64,000 nucleotides of DNA. It comes from Pararhizobium sp. A13. GTDB taxonomy: Bacteria; Pseudomonadota; Alphaproteobacteria; Rhizobiales; Rhizobiaceae. Below, in pieces: positions 8,124 through 17,238 of this stretch. The notes under the pieces are model-generated. The model did not search any database and was not told where the DNA came from. It was given only the letters and a program-made list of their open reading frames with translations. The stretch covers positions 930,001 through 994,000 of the forward strand of contig NZ_CP149511.1 in NCBI RefSeq assembly GCF_040126305.1, in the 5' to 3' direction. Position numbers and translations under genes: made by a program. Position 1 is the stretch's first letter. Every line of letters starts with the position of its first letter.

Positions 8124-8975
8124 TCAGCCCTTCACTGCTCCGACCGTGAGGCCGGCGATAAAATGGCGTTGCATGAGGAAGAACATCACGACGGGCGGGA
8201 TCGCGACCATGATCGTGGCGGCGGCCACGAGGTTCCATGCCGAGACCCATTCGCCGCGCAAGTTGCTGAGGCCTGCCGTCACCGGCTTTACCGCCTCGCT
8301 CTGGGTGAGCACGATCGCCCAGAAATAGTCGTTCCAGACGAAGGTGAAGGTCAGGATCGCAAGCGCGGCCAGCGCCGGCCGAATCAGTGGCAGCACCACA
8401 TGCACCAATGTCTGGCCGGGCGAAGCGCCTTCCGCTCGTGCCGCCTGGAACAGCTCATCCGGCAGAGCCGCGATGAAATTGCGCATGAACAGCGTTGCAA
8501 AGCCGGTCTGGAAGGCGACGTGGAAGATGATCAGCGCATAGTACGTATCGTAAAGGCCGATCGACACCATCAGGTCGCGCACCGGGATCATCATGATCTG
8601 CGCCGGCAGGAAATTGCCGCCGACGAAGAGCGCGAACATCAGGTTGGCGCCACGGAAGCGGTGGCGCGACAGCACGTAGCCGGTCAGGGTCGACAGGATC
8701 AGGACGCCGAGCACCGACGGCAGGGTGATGATCAGGCTGTTGAGGAAGTAGCGCGCCATGGCCGTCTGGGTGAAAACGGCGGTGTAGTTTTCGACAAAAT
8801 TGAAGCTTTTCGGCCAGCCCCAATAGTTGCCCGCCATGACCTCCTCGAAGGACCGCAAGGAAGTGGTCATCACCGCCATCAGCGGCACGAGCCAGAGGAC
8901 CAGGACAAGCGCGACCATGCCGGCATAGGCAGCACGGCGCCACGGGGAGTCTTCGGGGATCGGACGCGGATACAT
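8124..8975 (-). CDS. CUT1 sugar ABC transporter permease (MalG-like)
   Basis: 283 residues from ATG 8975, which overlaps the stop of the preceding permease (TGATG), indicating translational coupling. Six predicted membrane segments start with VALVLVLWLVPLMAVM. The coupling (EAA) loop reads ELFQAARAEGASPGQTLVHVVLP, docking on the ATPase. The C-terminus (FIAGLTVGAVKG) is typical of MalG-type subunits. It forms a heterodimeric channel with the 8975-9859 permease. Confidence 0.92.
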   Translation of the reverse strand: MYPRPIPEDSPWRRAAYAGMVALVLVLWLVPLMAVMTTSLRSFEEVMAGNYWGWPKSFNFVENYTAVFTQTAMARYFLNSLIITLPSVLGVLILSTLTGYVLSRHRFRGANLMFALFVGGNFLPAQIMMIPVRDLMVSIGLYDTYYALIIFHVAFQTGFATLFMRNFIAALPDELFQAARAEGASPGQTLVHVVLPLIRPALAALAILTFTFVWNDYFWAIVLTQSEAVKPVTAGLSNLRGEWVSAWNLVAAATIMVAIPPVVMFFLMQRHFIAGLTVGAVKG

Positions 8976-9859
8976 CAGGCGTTCTCCTGTTCCGGTTTGA
9001 GCAGGGTGCGCAGGTACCAGGCGATAAAGACGGCCATCATGACGAAGAGTACGGTGGCGATGGCGGCTCCATATCCGAAGCGATAGGAGAAGATGGATTG
9101 CTCGTACATCTGATAGGCGAGCACGGTAGACGAGCCGAACGGTCCACCCGATGTCATGACCGCGACCATGTCGAATGAACGCAGCGCTCCGATCACGGTG
9201 ACGGCAAGCGCGATGAAGCTGACCTCGCGCAATTGCGGCAGCACCACGTGCCAAAGCATTGGCCAGCCGCGCGCGCCGTCGACGCGCCCGGCGCCGATTA
9301 GATCCTCGCTCAGGTTGTTGAGGCCCGCAAGGAACAGCACCAGGCAGAAGGCAATCTGCGGCCAGAGTGCGGCAGCGACGACCGCGAAAGTCACGAAATG
9401 CTCATCCGAAAGCAGCGCGGGTGCCGTGGCTCCGAAATAGCCGAAAATCAGCGACAGCAGGCCGAAACTCGGGTCGTAGACCCAGGTGAAAACCACGCCG
9501 ACCGTCACCGATGCGAGCACCAGCGGCACGAAGAACAGGGACTTCATGATGCGCATGCCCCTGATCGGCTGGTTGAGCAGCAACGCCAGGGCCAGGCCCA
9601 GCGGCGGCGCCAGCATGAACATGCCGAGCCAAATCAGGTTGTTCTTGAGCGAGATGTAGAATTGCGCATCATCGAACAATTGCACATAGTTCGACAGTCC
9701 TACCCACTGCATCTCGCCCACGCCATCCCAGTCGAAGAACGAGACCCAGACCGTCTGGATGGAGGCCAGGATGATCACGATGCCGAATAGCAGGGCACCG
9801 GGCAGGATGAACATGGTTGGAGCCACCCATGAGCGGTGGCGTCGCCAGAAACTGGACAT
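8975..9859 (-). CDS. CUT1 sugar ABC transporter permease (MalF-like)
   Basis: About 294 residues with six predicted membrane helices. The EAA loop reads EDLIGAGRVDGARGWPMLWHVVLP. ATG 9859 (MSSFWRRHRSW) gives the usual short cytoplasmic N-terminus; an in-frame ATG at 9907 would add 16 residues and cannot be excluded. Downstream of the binding-protein gene by ~150 bases that contain a hairpin, which may set the higher level expected for the binding protein. Confidence 0.9.
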   Translation of the reverse strand: MSSFWRRHRSWVAPTMFILPGALLFGIVIILASIQTVWVSFFDWDGVGEMQWVGLSNYVQLFDDAQFYISLKNNLIWLGMFMLAPPLGLALALLLNQPIRGMRIMKSLFFVPLVLASVTVGVVFTWVYDPSFGLLSLIFGYFGATAPALLSDEHFVTFAVVAAALWPQIAFCLVLFLAGLNNLSEDLIGAGRVDGARGWPMLWHVVLPQLREVSFIALAVTVIGALRSFDMVAVMTSGGPFGSSTVLAYQMYEQSIFSYRFGYGAAIATVLFVMMAVFIAWYLRTLLKPEQENA

Positions 9860-9928
9860 CTCTCTTATACTTTCCAGGAGCAAGGTTGCTTTCCTTGTGA
9901 TCCGCACGACCCCTGCGTCGCCGAAATT

Positions 9929-9964
9929 CCGGACAGGAGTTGCATCGAGTGCAGCCCCTGTCCG
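9929..9964 (-). promoter_or_regulatory. Intercistronic hairpin between binding protein and permease genes
   Basis: CGGACAGG (9930-9937) pairs perfectly with CCTGTCCG (9957-9964), with a small inner stem TGCA/TGCA in the loop. There is no T run. It is the kind of stem that protects the 3' end of an abundant binding-protein message or attenuates the downstream genes. Confidence 0.45.
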
Positions 9965-10010
9965 AAGTGCGGCCAGCCTAGGGAGGGTGCCTGACCGCAG
10001 GTGATGCGGA

Positions 10011-11291
10011 TCAAGCCTTGAAGATGCGCTTGCGCGTTGCTTCTAGGTGTTCCAGGATCTGGTCACGCCGTTCCGGCCTGGCCATAAATTCCTGGAAGCC
10101 CTTCAGGCCTTCCTGGGCCATATCGGGATCGGTGTCGCGGTCGTAATATTGAGCGGAGCCGACGACCGTCTTCAGCGATTCCACGGCTGCGTTGACCAGC
10201 GGATCCTTGCTCGGCGGGCAGTCGTTGCGCGGCGGCACCGCACTTTCGGTTTCGAGGAAGGCAGAGAGGTTCTCCGGCTTATAGAAGTAGGCGAGGAAGT
10301 CGCGTGCACTTTCCTTGTTCTTGGCGTTCTTCGGCACATGGATGGAGTTCAGGGCGAAATCCTCGTAGCGCGCCGTGCCGGAGGTGATTTCCGGGAATGG
10401 CGCAAAGGCGATCTGGTCGACCTGATCCTCGGGGAAGCCGTATTTGATGAAGCCGGCGAGGTCCATCATTGCCGCCTTTTTCTGGGCTAGCGCCGCGGCA
10501 GCCTGTTCCCAGCCGAAGGACGTGTGGTTCGGGCTGAAGAGATCAGCCTTGATCAGTTCCTCCCACGTGTCGAACACCGGCTTGAGGGCGTCGTCCATAT
10601 AGGACATCTGGCCGTCCATCAGCGCGATGTGCTTATCGAGACCGTTGATGCGAAGGTTCATATGGTCGAACCAGCCGGCCGCGGGCCACATTTCCTTGGT
10701 ACCCATGCTGACCGGGACCATGCCTGCCGACTTCGCCTGCTCGCCGAGCGCCAGCAGATCCTTGAGGGTCTTGGGCGCCGTCCAGCCCTTTTCGGCAAAG
10801 ACGTCCTTGCGGTAGAACATGCCCCAAAGAAGGCCCCCGAGGGGCAGTCCATATTGCTTCCCGTCGACCGTCACCGCTGCAGCCGACGGACCAAGCACGC
10901 TTTTGTAGTTCTCGCGCTCAAAAAGGTCGGAAATGTCGTCGAACAGATCGCGCTTGACGAAGGCTTTCATGCGATTGCCGGAGAACCAGAAGCAGAGGTC
11001 CGGCGCGCCGACGACGAGATAGCTGCGGATTGCGGTCTTGTGGGCCTCATGGTCCATATTGTTGATGGTGACCTTCACCCCGCTTGCTTTTTCATACTCA
11101 CTCGCAAGCCGCTGCAGCACGTCGCGTTGCGCGGCGTTGCCGATATTGGAGATGATCGTCAGTTCTTTGGACTGCGCGACTGCCGGGCAGCCAAGCGCAA
11201 TGCCGGCCAGCGCCGTGCCTGCGCCAATCACGAACTGGCGGCGCGACGGGGACGCGCCTTGCATCAACGACGTTAGATCTTTCATTGCCAT
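10011..11291 (-). CDS. Sugar ABC transporter substrate-binding protein (CUT1, Tat-type signal)
   Basis: About 426 residues from ATG 11291, preceded by GGAGGAGAG. The N-terminus SRRQFVIGAGTALAGIALG has a twin-arginine motif and hydrophobic core, so export to the periplasm by Tat is likely; cleavage probably falls after AVAQ. The mature part is a family-1 (MalE-type) binding protein with W/F-rich cleft segments such as WGMFYRKDVF and FAPFPE. First gene of the galactoside operon. The ligand is inferred, not shown, from the GH42 gene at the end of the operon. Confidence 0.9.
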   Translation of the reverse strand: MAMKDLTSLMQGASPSRRQFVIGAGTALAGIALGCPAVAQSKELTIISNIGNAAQRDVLQRLASEYEKASGVKVTINNMDHEAHKTAIRSYLVVGAPDLCFWFSGNRMKAFVKRDLFDDISDLFERENYKSVLGPSAAAVTVDGKQYGLPLGGLLWGMFYRKDVFAEKGWTAPKTLKDLLALGEQAKSAGMVPVSMGTKEMWPAAGWFDHMNLRINGLDKHIALMDGQMSYMDDALKPVFDTWEELIKADLFSPNHTSFGWEQAAAALAQKKAAMMDLAGFIKYGFPEDQVDQIAFAPFPEITSGTARYEDFALNSIHVPKNAKNKESARDFLAYFYKPENLSAFLETESAVPPRNDCPPSKDPLVNAAVESLKTVVGSAQYYDRDTDPDMAQEGLKGFQEFMARPERRDQILEHLEATRKRIFKA

Positions 11292-11463
11292 TCTCTCCTC
11301 CCAAGACAAAGCTTCGCCATCGCCGGACAGGGCGTTGCCCGGACCTATCGGATTGCTGTGAATTCATTGAAAGCACGCAGGGCCGAACAATTCGCGCGCC
11401 TGCGCACTCCTCCTCGATTGCCAACGATGGAAACTTAGCCTAGCTTTGCGATTGGAGCAATAG

Positions 11464-11484
11464 TTAATTTACGAAATAAATTAA
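11464..11484. promoter_or_regulatory. Probable ROK operator between the galactoside operon and its regulator
   Basis: Half-sites TTAATTT (11464-11470) and AAATTAA (11478-11484) form a perfect inverted repeat with a 7-bp spacer (ACGAAAT). The A/T-rich halves resemble NagC/Mlc-type sites. The site ends 12 bases before the GTG start of the ROK gene, inside the divergent intergenic region, so it could govern both directions. Confidence 0.6.
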
Positions 11485-11496
11485 TGAGGGAATGAA

Positions 11497-12654
11497 GTGA
11501 GAGGAAATGCCAGCACGTCGCGCGCGCTCAATCGCCGACTGATCCTGAACCTGCTGCGGAACCGCGGGCCGATCTCGCGCGCCGAGATGGCTCAGATCAC
11601 GGGATTGAGCCCGGCGGCGGTGACCTTCGTTACGGCGGAGCTGATGGAGGAAGCGCTCGTGGTCGAGCGCGAAACGGTGTCGGGCACCTCGGGCGGGCGA
11701 CGGCCCGTACCGGTCGACATCAATTACGAGGCTCACCTGGCGCTCGGTTTCAAGCTCAATAGGTACAGCATCGAGTGCGTGCTGACCGATCTGGCGACCT
11801 CGCCGCTCGCCACTCTGGAGGCAAGCGTCGCGGATACGACGCCTGAAGGCATGATCGAGACCATTGCCGCGACCATCCCTCGCCTTATCTCCCAGGCCAA
11901 TCGGCAGGAGAGTGAAATTCGTGGCATCGGCGTCTCTATCCCCGGCGAAATCGACCCCGCCACCGGCACCTGCCTGCAGAGCCCGCGCTTCGGCTGGAAG
12001 AACCTGCCCTTTGCCGAGATGCTGGCTGAACGCGTCCATGTGCCCGTCTGGATCGACGACGATGTCAATGCCTTTGCCGTCGCCCAGCGGCTGTTCGGCG
12101 TCGGCCGCGACCATCACAATTTTGCCGCCCTTGCCATCGGCACCGGCATCGGCTGTTCGCTTGTCATCAAGGACGAGATCTATCACGGCAGCCATAGTGC
12201 CGCGGGGAAGATGGGCCACATCACCTCCGTTCCGAATGGGCGCTTGTGTGAATGCGGCCGACGTGGATGCCTGATGGCGCATGCAGCCGAGCCCTACATG
12301 CTGGACGAATGGCAAAGCCGGACGGGCTCCGCGATAAGCCGCGATGAGTTTGCCAACTCCGTCGAACATCGAGATGGCCTAGCGCTTTCTATTCTTTCGG
12401 ACTGCGGGTCGCGGATCGGGCGCCACCTGGCCGACATGGTCAATTTGTTCGACCCGGAGATCATCGTCGTTGGCGGAGAAGCCGTGCAATTCGGTGATGC
12501 GCTTCTCGCCCCGATCCGGAAAACAATGGAAGAATTTACGTTCTTCACCAAGCCGGAACTCGTCGCCGATTGGGTTCCGAGTTCATGGGCACGGGGCGCT
12601 GCCGCACTCGCGACGCAGAACATTTTCGACTTCGAACGCTCGCCGAGTGGGTGA
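11497..12654 (+). CDS. ROK-family transcriptional regulator
   Basis: 385 residues from GTG 11497. An N-terminal winged HTH (RAEMAQITGLSPAAVTFVTAEL, ~30-52) precedes a ROK sugar-kinase-like fold with the ATPase-like motif GIGVSIPGEID (~144-155) and AIGTGIGCSLV. The zinc cluster CECGRRGC near 247 is present, but the usual following Glu is replaced by Leu-Met. Divergent from the CUT1/GH42 operon, with a 7-7-7 inverted repeat just before its start; likely a repressor relieved by an imported or hydrolysed sugar. The kinase activity of the family is usually lost in such XylR/NagC-type proteins. Confidence 0.88.
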   Translation: MRGNASTSRALNRRLILNLLRNRGPISRAEMAQITGLSPAAVTFVTAELMEEALVVERETVSGTSGGRRPVPVDINYEAHLALGFKLNRYSIECVLTDLATSPLATLEASVADTTPEGMIETIAATIPRLISQANRQESEIRGIGVSIPGEIDPATGTCLQSPRFGWKNLPFAEMLAERVHVPVWIDDDVNAFAVAQRLFGVGRDHHNFAALAIGTGIGCSLVIKDEIYHGSHSAAGKMGHITSVPNGRLCECGRRGCLMAHAAEPYMLDEWQSRTGSAISRDEFANSVEHRDGLALSILSDCGSRIGRHLADMVNLFDPEIIVVGGEAVQFGDALLAPIRKTMEEFTFFTKPELVADWVPSSWARGAAALATQNIFDFERSPSG

Positions 12655-12765
12655 TGGGTCGGGGTTAGCTGACCGAAAAGGAACTACAGATTCCGGACAA
12701 GCAAAGATCCTGTGACAGATACCGGTCGACCGCAGCAACTCTGCGCCTCGAGCACTTCCAAAGCC

Positions 12766-13692
12766 TCAGCCGAGTTTGAGACCATTTGCCGTCAGATAAA
12801 CGGCATAGAGCGAACTCGTCGCCGTGATAAACAGCCGGTTGCGTCTGGCGCCGCCGAAGGTGAGGTTCGAGACAATTTCGGGAATGCGGATCTTGCCGAT
12901 CAGCGTTCCGTCCGGATCATGGCAATGAACGCCGTCTGCCGCACTTGACCAGACCCGGCCCAGCCGATCGACCCTGAAACCGTCGAACAGGCCGCTTGTG
13001 CAGGTTGCGAAAACCTCGTCGCCGGAAAGCTCTCCGGCATCTGAAACCGAAAACCGGCGGATATGGCGCGGCCCATTTTCCAGGTGGCTGGCGCCGGTGT
13101 CGGCGACATAGAGAAGCCGCTCGTCCGGCGAGAAGGCAAGACCGTTCGGCTTTTCGAAATCGCCGGCGACCTTCGTCACGTCGCCGGACTGCGGATCGAC
13201 GCGATAGACGTGGCAACCGCCGATCTCTTCCTCCCCGTATTCGCCCTCGTAGTCATGCATGATCCCGTAGGAAGGATCGGTAAACCAGATCGAGCCGTCG
13301 GATTTGACGACGACGTCGTTGGGCGAGTTGAAGCGCCTTCCCTCGAACCTATCGGCGATGACGTCAACGGTTCCGTCGAAGTTCGTGCGCGTCAACCGTC
13401 TCGTCAGGTGCTCGCAGGTTACCAGGCGACCCTGGTTGTCCACCGTATTGCCATTGGAATTGTTCGAAGGCTGGCGGAAGACGGACACGGAACCGCTGGT
13501 TTCGTCGAACCGCATCATGCGATTGTTCGGAATGTCAGACCAGACGAGAAAACGGCCGGGAGCGAACCAGGCCGGTCCCTCCAGCCAGCGCCCGCCTGTC
13601 CACAAGCGTTCGACGCGGGCATGACCGACAAAACACGCGGCGAAGCGCGGATCCAGAATTTCGAAGCCGGTGCCCTCAATCTCTCCGAACAT
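12766..13692 (-). CDS. SMP-30/gluconolactonase family lactonase
   Basis: 308 residues, a six-bladed beta-propeller of the SMP-30/regucalcin/gluconolactonase family. Predicted metal ligands are visible: Glu in WLEGPAWF, Asn in FNSPNDVVV, Asn in EKPNGLAFS and Asp in FDGFRVD. The enzyme opens aldonolactones such as glucono-1,5-lactone to the acid. No signal peptide. Divergent from the LacI regulator, sharing an operator at 13762-13777, and functionally linked to the gluconokinase downstream. The substrate could be a related lactone (galactono-, xylono-). Confidence 0.88.
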   Translation of the reverse strand: MFGEIEGTGFEILDPRFAACFVGHARVERLWTGGRWLEGPAWFAPGRFLVWSDIPNNRMMRFDETSGSVSVFRQPSNNSNGNTVDNQGRLVTCEHLTRRLTRTNFDGTVDVIADRFEGRRFNSPNDVVVKSDGSIWFTDPSYGIMHDYEGEYGEEEIGGCHVYRVDPQSGDVTKVAGDFEKPNGLAFSPDERLLYVADTGASHLENGPRHIRRFSVSDAGELSGDEVFATCTSGLFDGFRVDRLGRVWSSAADGVHCHDPDGTLIGKIRIPEIVSNLTFGGARRNRLFITATSSLYAVYLTANGLKLG

Positions 13693-13761
13693 GTTTTTTT
13701 CCTTTTCCCTAAAAATGTTTGTCGCCGTGCCGATTACCAGCCCACCGGTTGTTTCCTTGCG

Positions 13762-13777
13762 ATGATAGCGATAACAT
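13762..13777. promoter_or_regulatory. LacI/GntR operator 1
   Basis: ATGATAGCGATAACAT matches 14 of 16 positions of the perfect palindrome at 15672-15687. It lies in the divergent region between the lactonase gene and the LacI-family regulator, upstream of both starts. It has the central CG and ATAACAT half-site seen in GntR-type operators. Confidence 0.7.
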
Positions 13778-13826
13778 TATCAGGGATAAACAGGTTTTTG
13801 CAGCGGTCACCCACGCGGAAAAGGCA

Positions 13827-14855
13827 ATGACGAAGATACCGGACGGCAAGATGCCCGAAGCCCCGACGATGAGCGATGTGGCCCGCCGCGCCGGCGTTTC
13901 GGCAATGACTGTGTCGCGGGCCCTGAAAGAAGGCAGCCATGTTTCCAAGGAAACGCGCGAGCGGATAATGCAGGCGGTCAACGAACTCGGTTATGTTCTC
14001 GACCAATCGGCCGGCAGCCTTTCGTCCCGGCGTACAGGCTTCGTCGCCGCCATCATCCCTTCGATCAACAATTCGAACTTTTCCGACACGGCGCGCGGCA
14101 TCACCGATGCGCTCGAGGGAACCGGCCTGCAATTGCTGTTGGGCTACACCAATTATTCGGTCGAGCGGGAAGAAGAGTTGATCGAGGCTATGCTGCGGCG
14201 CCGGCCCGAGGGTATCATCCTGACCGGCGGCTCCCACACGCCGAAGGGCCGACGCATGCTTGAACAGGCCGGCATCCCGGTCATCGAGACCTGGGACAGG
14301 CCGGCCCAACCGATCGACAAGGTCGTTGGCTTCTCCAATGGCGAGGCGATGGAGCTCCTTGTCGAAACTCTTGCTGCCAAGGGTTACCAGCGCTTCGGCT
14401 ATATCGGCGGCACGACGGCGCGCGATACGCGCGGCAGCCAGCGCCGGGCGGGTTTTGTTCGCGCTTTGGAAAGACTGAACCTGCCAGCGGACCGCCTGAT
14501 TTCCTTCGGCGTCCCGCCAATTTCGATGGAACAGGGTGCGCAGGCGGTCGTCAACATGCTGGAGCGCTGGCCGGACACGCAGGTGGTGCTTTGCGTTTCG
14601 GACCTTTCGGCCTTTGGCGCGCTCATGGAATGTCAGCGCCGGGGCATGAAAGTCCCGGAAGACATTGCCATTGCCGGTTTCGGTGACTACGAAATCGCCG
14701 CCTGCTGTCACCCGCGCATGACGACCATCAACGTCGATTGCTACGGCATCGGCCGACAAGCAGCGCTCAAGCTGACGCAGACCATCCAGGGCATGGGGAT
14801 GCCGGAAGCCATCACCGTCACCGGCTTTCGCGTCATCGAGCGCGAGAGCACGTAA
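13827..14855 (+). CDS. LacI-family regulator, GntR-type (gluconate)
   Basis: 342 residues from ATG 13827 (AAAAGG just upstream). N-terminal LacI HTH TMSDVARRAGVSAMTVSRAL (~14-33) with hinge ending near residue 70, then a type-1 periplasmic-binding-like effector domain (FVAAIIPSINNSNFSD, ILTGGSHT, IAIAGFGDYEIA). Close in pattern to GntR repressors that respond to gluconate or phosphogluconate. Two near-identical palindromes, one at its own divergent promoter and one before the ABC operon, define a small local regulon with the lactonase, and probably the kinase and transporter. Confidence 0.88.
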   Translation: MTKIPDGKMPEAPTMSDVARRAGVSAMTVSRALKEGSHVSKETRERIMQAVNELGYVLDQSAGSLSSRRTGFVAAIIPSINNSNFSDTARGITDALEGTGLQLLLGYTNYSVEREEELIEAMLRRRPEGIILTGGSHTPKGRRMLEQAGIPVIETWDRPAQPIDKVVGFSNGEAMELLVETLAAKGYQRFGYIGGTTARDTRGSQRRAGFVRALERLNLPADRLISFGVPPISMEQGAQAVVNMLERWPDTQVVLCVSDLSAFGALMECQRRGMKVPEDIAIAGFGDYEIAACCHPRMTTINVDCYGIGRQAALKLTQTIQGMGMPEAITVTGFRVIEREST

Positions 14856-15034
14856 TTCCATGTTGGGTAGACCGCTAGAACGCGATCTGTACCTTCATCG
14901 ACCGGCTGCGGTCGGATCTTTCCAGCTGGCTGGGAAACGCCCTCCGGCCGCCGCTTGGCAATGCCGATGAACTGGCCGGTTGGCGGTCTTTCTTGTCGGC
15001 AAGGCATCCTCTATCGTGAACGGACACACACTCT

Positions 15035-15577
15035 ATGTCGATTGTGGCATCACCACCTGTCTTTAAGGGCCTGATCATCGTGATGGGCGTCAGTGGCTGC
15101 GGCAAGTCTTCCATCGGGGAGCGGCTGGCGGATCAACTCGGCCTGCCCTTCGTCGAGGGCGACAGCCTGCACCCGGCAGAAAACATAGCCAAGATGTCGG
15201 CCGGCATTCCGCTTGACGATGGCGATCGCTGGCCCTGGCTTGAGATCATCGGGAAACGCCTCGAAACAGCGCGTGCGACAGGCATTGTCGTTTCCTGCTC
15301 GGCGTTGAAGCGTGCCTATCGAGACCGGCTGCGGCAGGCAGCATGCGAGCGCCTCGCCTTCGTTTACCTCAAGGGTCCGAGGGACATCTTGCTTAACCGG
15401 ATGACCGAGCGGCCGGGGCATTTTTTCAAGGCCTCGCTGCTCGACAGCCAGTTGGCGACCCTGGAGAGCCCGGAAGGCGAGGCGGGCGTTGTCACCGTCG
15501 ATATCACGCCGTCCCCGGATATCATTGCCGGAAAAGCCCTTGACGGCCTCGCCGCCCTCGACGGAGTTGAATCATGA
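15035..15577 (+). CDS. gntK: Gluconokinase, GntK type
   Basis: 180 residues. The P-loop GVSGCGKSSIG (~18-28), the EGDSLHPAENIAKM segment and CSALKRAYRD are hallmarks of thermoresistant-type gluconokinase. Reaction: D-gluconate + ATP to 6-phosphogluconate, entering the Entner-Doudoroff or pentose phosphate route. It lies between the LacI regulator and the CUT2 transporter, all on the plus strand, completing lactone to acid to phosphosugar. The start at 15035 lacks a strong Shine-Dalgarno sequence; translation could also begin at a nearby codon. Confidence 0.93.
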   Translation: MSIVASPPVFKGLIIVMGVSGCGKSSIGERLADQLGLPFVEGDSLHPAENIAKMSAGIPLDDGDRWPWLEIIGKRLETARATGIVVSCSALKRAYRDRLRQAACERLAFVYLKGPRDILLNRMTERPGHFFKASLLDSQLATLESPEGEAGVVTVDITPSPDIIAGKALDGLAALDGVES

Positions 15578-15671
15578 CCCGACGGGCTGCAGGGTCGCCG
15601 TCATCGGCGCCAAGTCTTGGGGTCGGCGGGAAAATTCGGACCGAAACATTTCGGCCCTTGACTATTCCGAT

Positions 15672-15687
15672 ATGTTATCGATAACAT
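15672..15687. promoter_or_regulatory. LacI/GntR operator 2, perfect 16-bp palindrome
   Basis: ATGTTATCGATAACAT is a perfect palindrome 33 bp before the ATPase start at 15720. It shares 14/16 bases with the site in the lactonase-regulator divergent region, so both are probably bound by the LacI protein encoded at 13827-14855. Confidence 0.8.
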
Positions 15688-15719
15688 GATCTCCAGTCGA
15701 TGCTTTGGGAGGAGCGGGG

Positions 15720-17216
15720 ATGGACGATCGCAAACTCATCGAGTTCAACGGAATCACCAAGGTCTTTGGTGGCACCCGCGCGCTCGAAAATGTCTCCATC
15801 AGCCTCATGCCGGGCGAAATCCTCGCCCTTCTCGGCGAAAACGGCGCCGGTAAATCGACACTCATCAAGACGCTTGCCGGTATCTACAAGCCTGATGGCG
15901 GCCAGATCCTGTTTCGCGGCGAGCCCTATAGCCACCGCCCGCCCAAACCGAACGAGCGCCAGCCGGTCGCCTTCATTCACCAGGACCTGGGTCTTGTCGA
16001 ATGGATGACCGTTGGCGAAAACGTTGGCCTTGCACAGGGCTTTTCCCTGCGTTCGCGACTGATCGATTGGCGCCGGACGGAAGACCGCGCTCGCGAGGCG
16101 CTGGAGCTAGTCGGTTGCAACTTCGATCCGAGCACACGGGTGCAGGACTTGACCCGCACCGAAAAGTCGCTGGTCGCGATTGCCCGCGCGCTGGCTGTCG
16201 AAGCCGACGTGCTGGTGCTCGACGAGCCGACCGCAAGCTTGCCAGCCGACGAGGTGGAGCGGCTCTTCAATGCCATCCGCCCGCTCAAGGAACGCGGCGT
16301 CGGCATGATCTATGTGTCGCATCGTCTGGACGAGATCTTCCGCATCGCCGATCGGGTCGCCGTACTGCGCGACGGCAAGCTGGTGGGCCAGCGGTCGGTG
16401 GCCGAGACAAGGCCCGACGACCTGATCGAGATGATCGTCGGCCGCCCCGCCGATCAGCTTTTCGTCAAGGCCGCCTGCACGCCAGGCAAGACGGTCGTGG
16501 CCGCCCGCGATCTGGTCTGCGCAGGCACAGGACCGATCTCCTTCGATATCCGCCAGAACGAGCTTCTGGGTCTCGTCGGCCTGCGCGGCGCCGGCCAGGA
16601 ACTCATCGGCAGGGCGCTATTCGGTTGCGAGGCCTTCGGTGGCACCATCCACCTGAATGGTGATATCCCGGACCTGGCGAACCCCGTCGCCGCGATGAAA
16701 TCCGGTGTCGGACTGATCGCCCGCGACCGCACGGAGGAATCGGTGGCAATGTCGCTGTCGCTTCGGGAAAACACTTTCCTTAATCCGGGTGCGTCCGGCC
16801 GCGGCCTGTTCTCGTTCCTGTCGCCGGCGAACGAAGCCGAGCAGGCACGCAAGATCGGCGAGACTGTTGGTCTTCGTCCGAACGACCAGAGCCTGCCGAT
16901 CGAGGCGCTGTCGGGCGGCAACCAGCAAAAAGTGGTCGTCGGCCGTTGGCTGCGGACAGGCCGCAAACTGCTTGTGGCCGAAGACCCGACAGCCGGTGTC
17001 GATATCGGCGCCAAGGCCGAGATCTACAAGCTGATCGCCCGGGCGCTCGAGGCGGGCCTTGCCGTCGTCGTCGTATCGACCGACTTCGAGGAAATCGCCC
17101 ATATCTGCCATCGCGCACTGGTGTTTTCACGCGGCCGCATCGTCGCCGAACTTCAGGGCGACGCCCTTACCACATCCGCCGTCATTTCCGCCGCTTCGGC
17201 ATCGGAAGCCGCCTGA
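15720..17216 (+). CDS. CUT2 sugar ABC transporter ATPase (RbsA/XylG type)
   Basis: 498 residues from ATG 15720 (GGAGCGGGG upstream). Two tandem ABC cassettes, as usual for CUT2. The first has Walker A GENGAGKST and Walker B LVLDEPTAS, with the signature degenerate (LTRTEKSLVAIARAL). The second has signature LSGGNQQKVVVGRW but a degenerate P-loop (GLRGAGQE) and Walker B LVAEDPT. This asymmetry is normal in the family. It forms the import system with the permease and binding protein that follow; the ligand is probably gluconate, a lactone or an aldose. Confidence 0.92.
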   Translation: MDDRKLIEFNGITKVFGGTRALENVSISLMPGEILALLGENGAGKSTLIKTLAGIYKPDGGQILFRGEPYSHRPPKPNERQPVAFIHQDLGLVEWMTVGENVGLAQGFSLRSRLIDWRRTEDRAREALELVGCNFDPSTRVQDLTRTEKSLVAIARALAVEADVLVLDEPTASLPADEVERLFNAIRPLKERGVGMIYVSHRLDEIFRIADRVAVLRDGKLVGQRSVAETRPDDLIEMIVGRPADQLFVKAACTPGKTVVAARDLVCAGTGPISFDIRQNELLGLVGLRGAGQELIGRALFGCEAFGGTIHLNGDIPDLANPVAAMKSGVGLIARDRTEESVAMSLSLRENTFLNPGASGRGLFSFLSPANEAEQARKIGETVGLRPNDQSLPIEALSGGNQQKVVVGRWLRTGRKLLVAEDPTAGVDIGAKAEIYKLIARALEAGLAVVVVSTDFEEIAHICHRALVFSRGRIVAELQGDALTTSAVISAASASEAA

Positions 17217-17238
17217 GAGACCACGGGAGCTTTGAACC

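Noticed and set aside
8106..8250. N-terminal extension of the CUT1 ATPase
   Set aside because: The added residues are Arg/His-rich, overlap the preceding permease gene, and the ribosome site fits the internal ATG at 8097.
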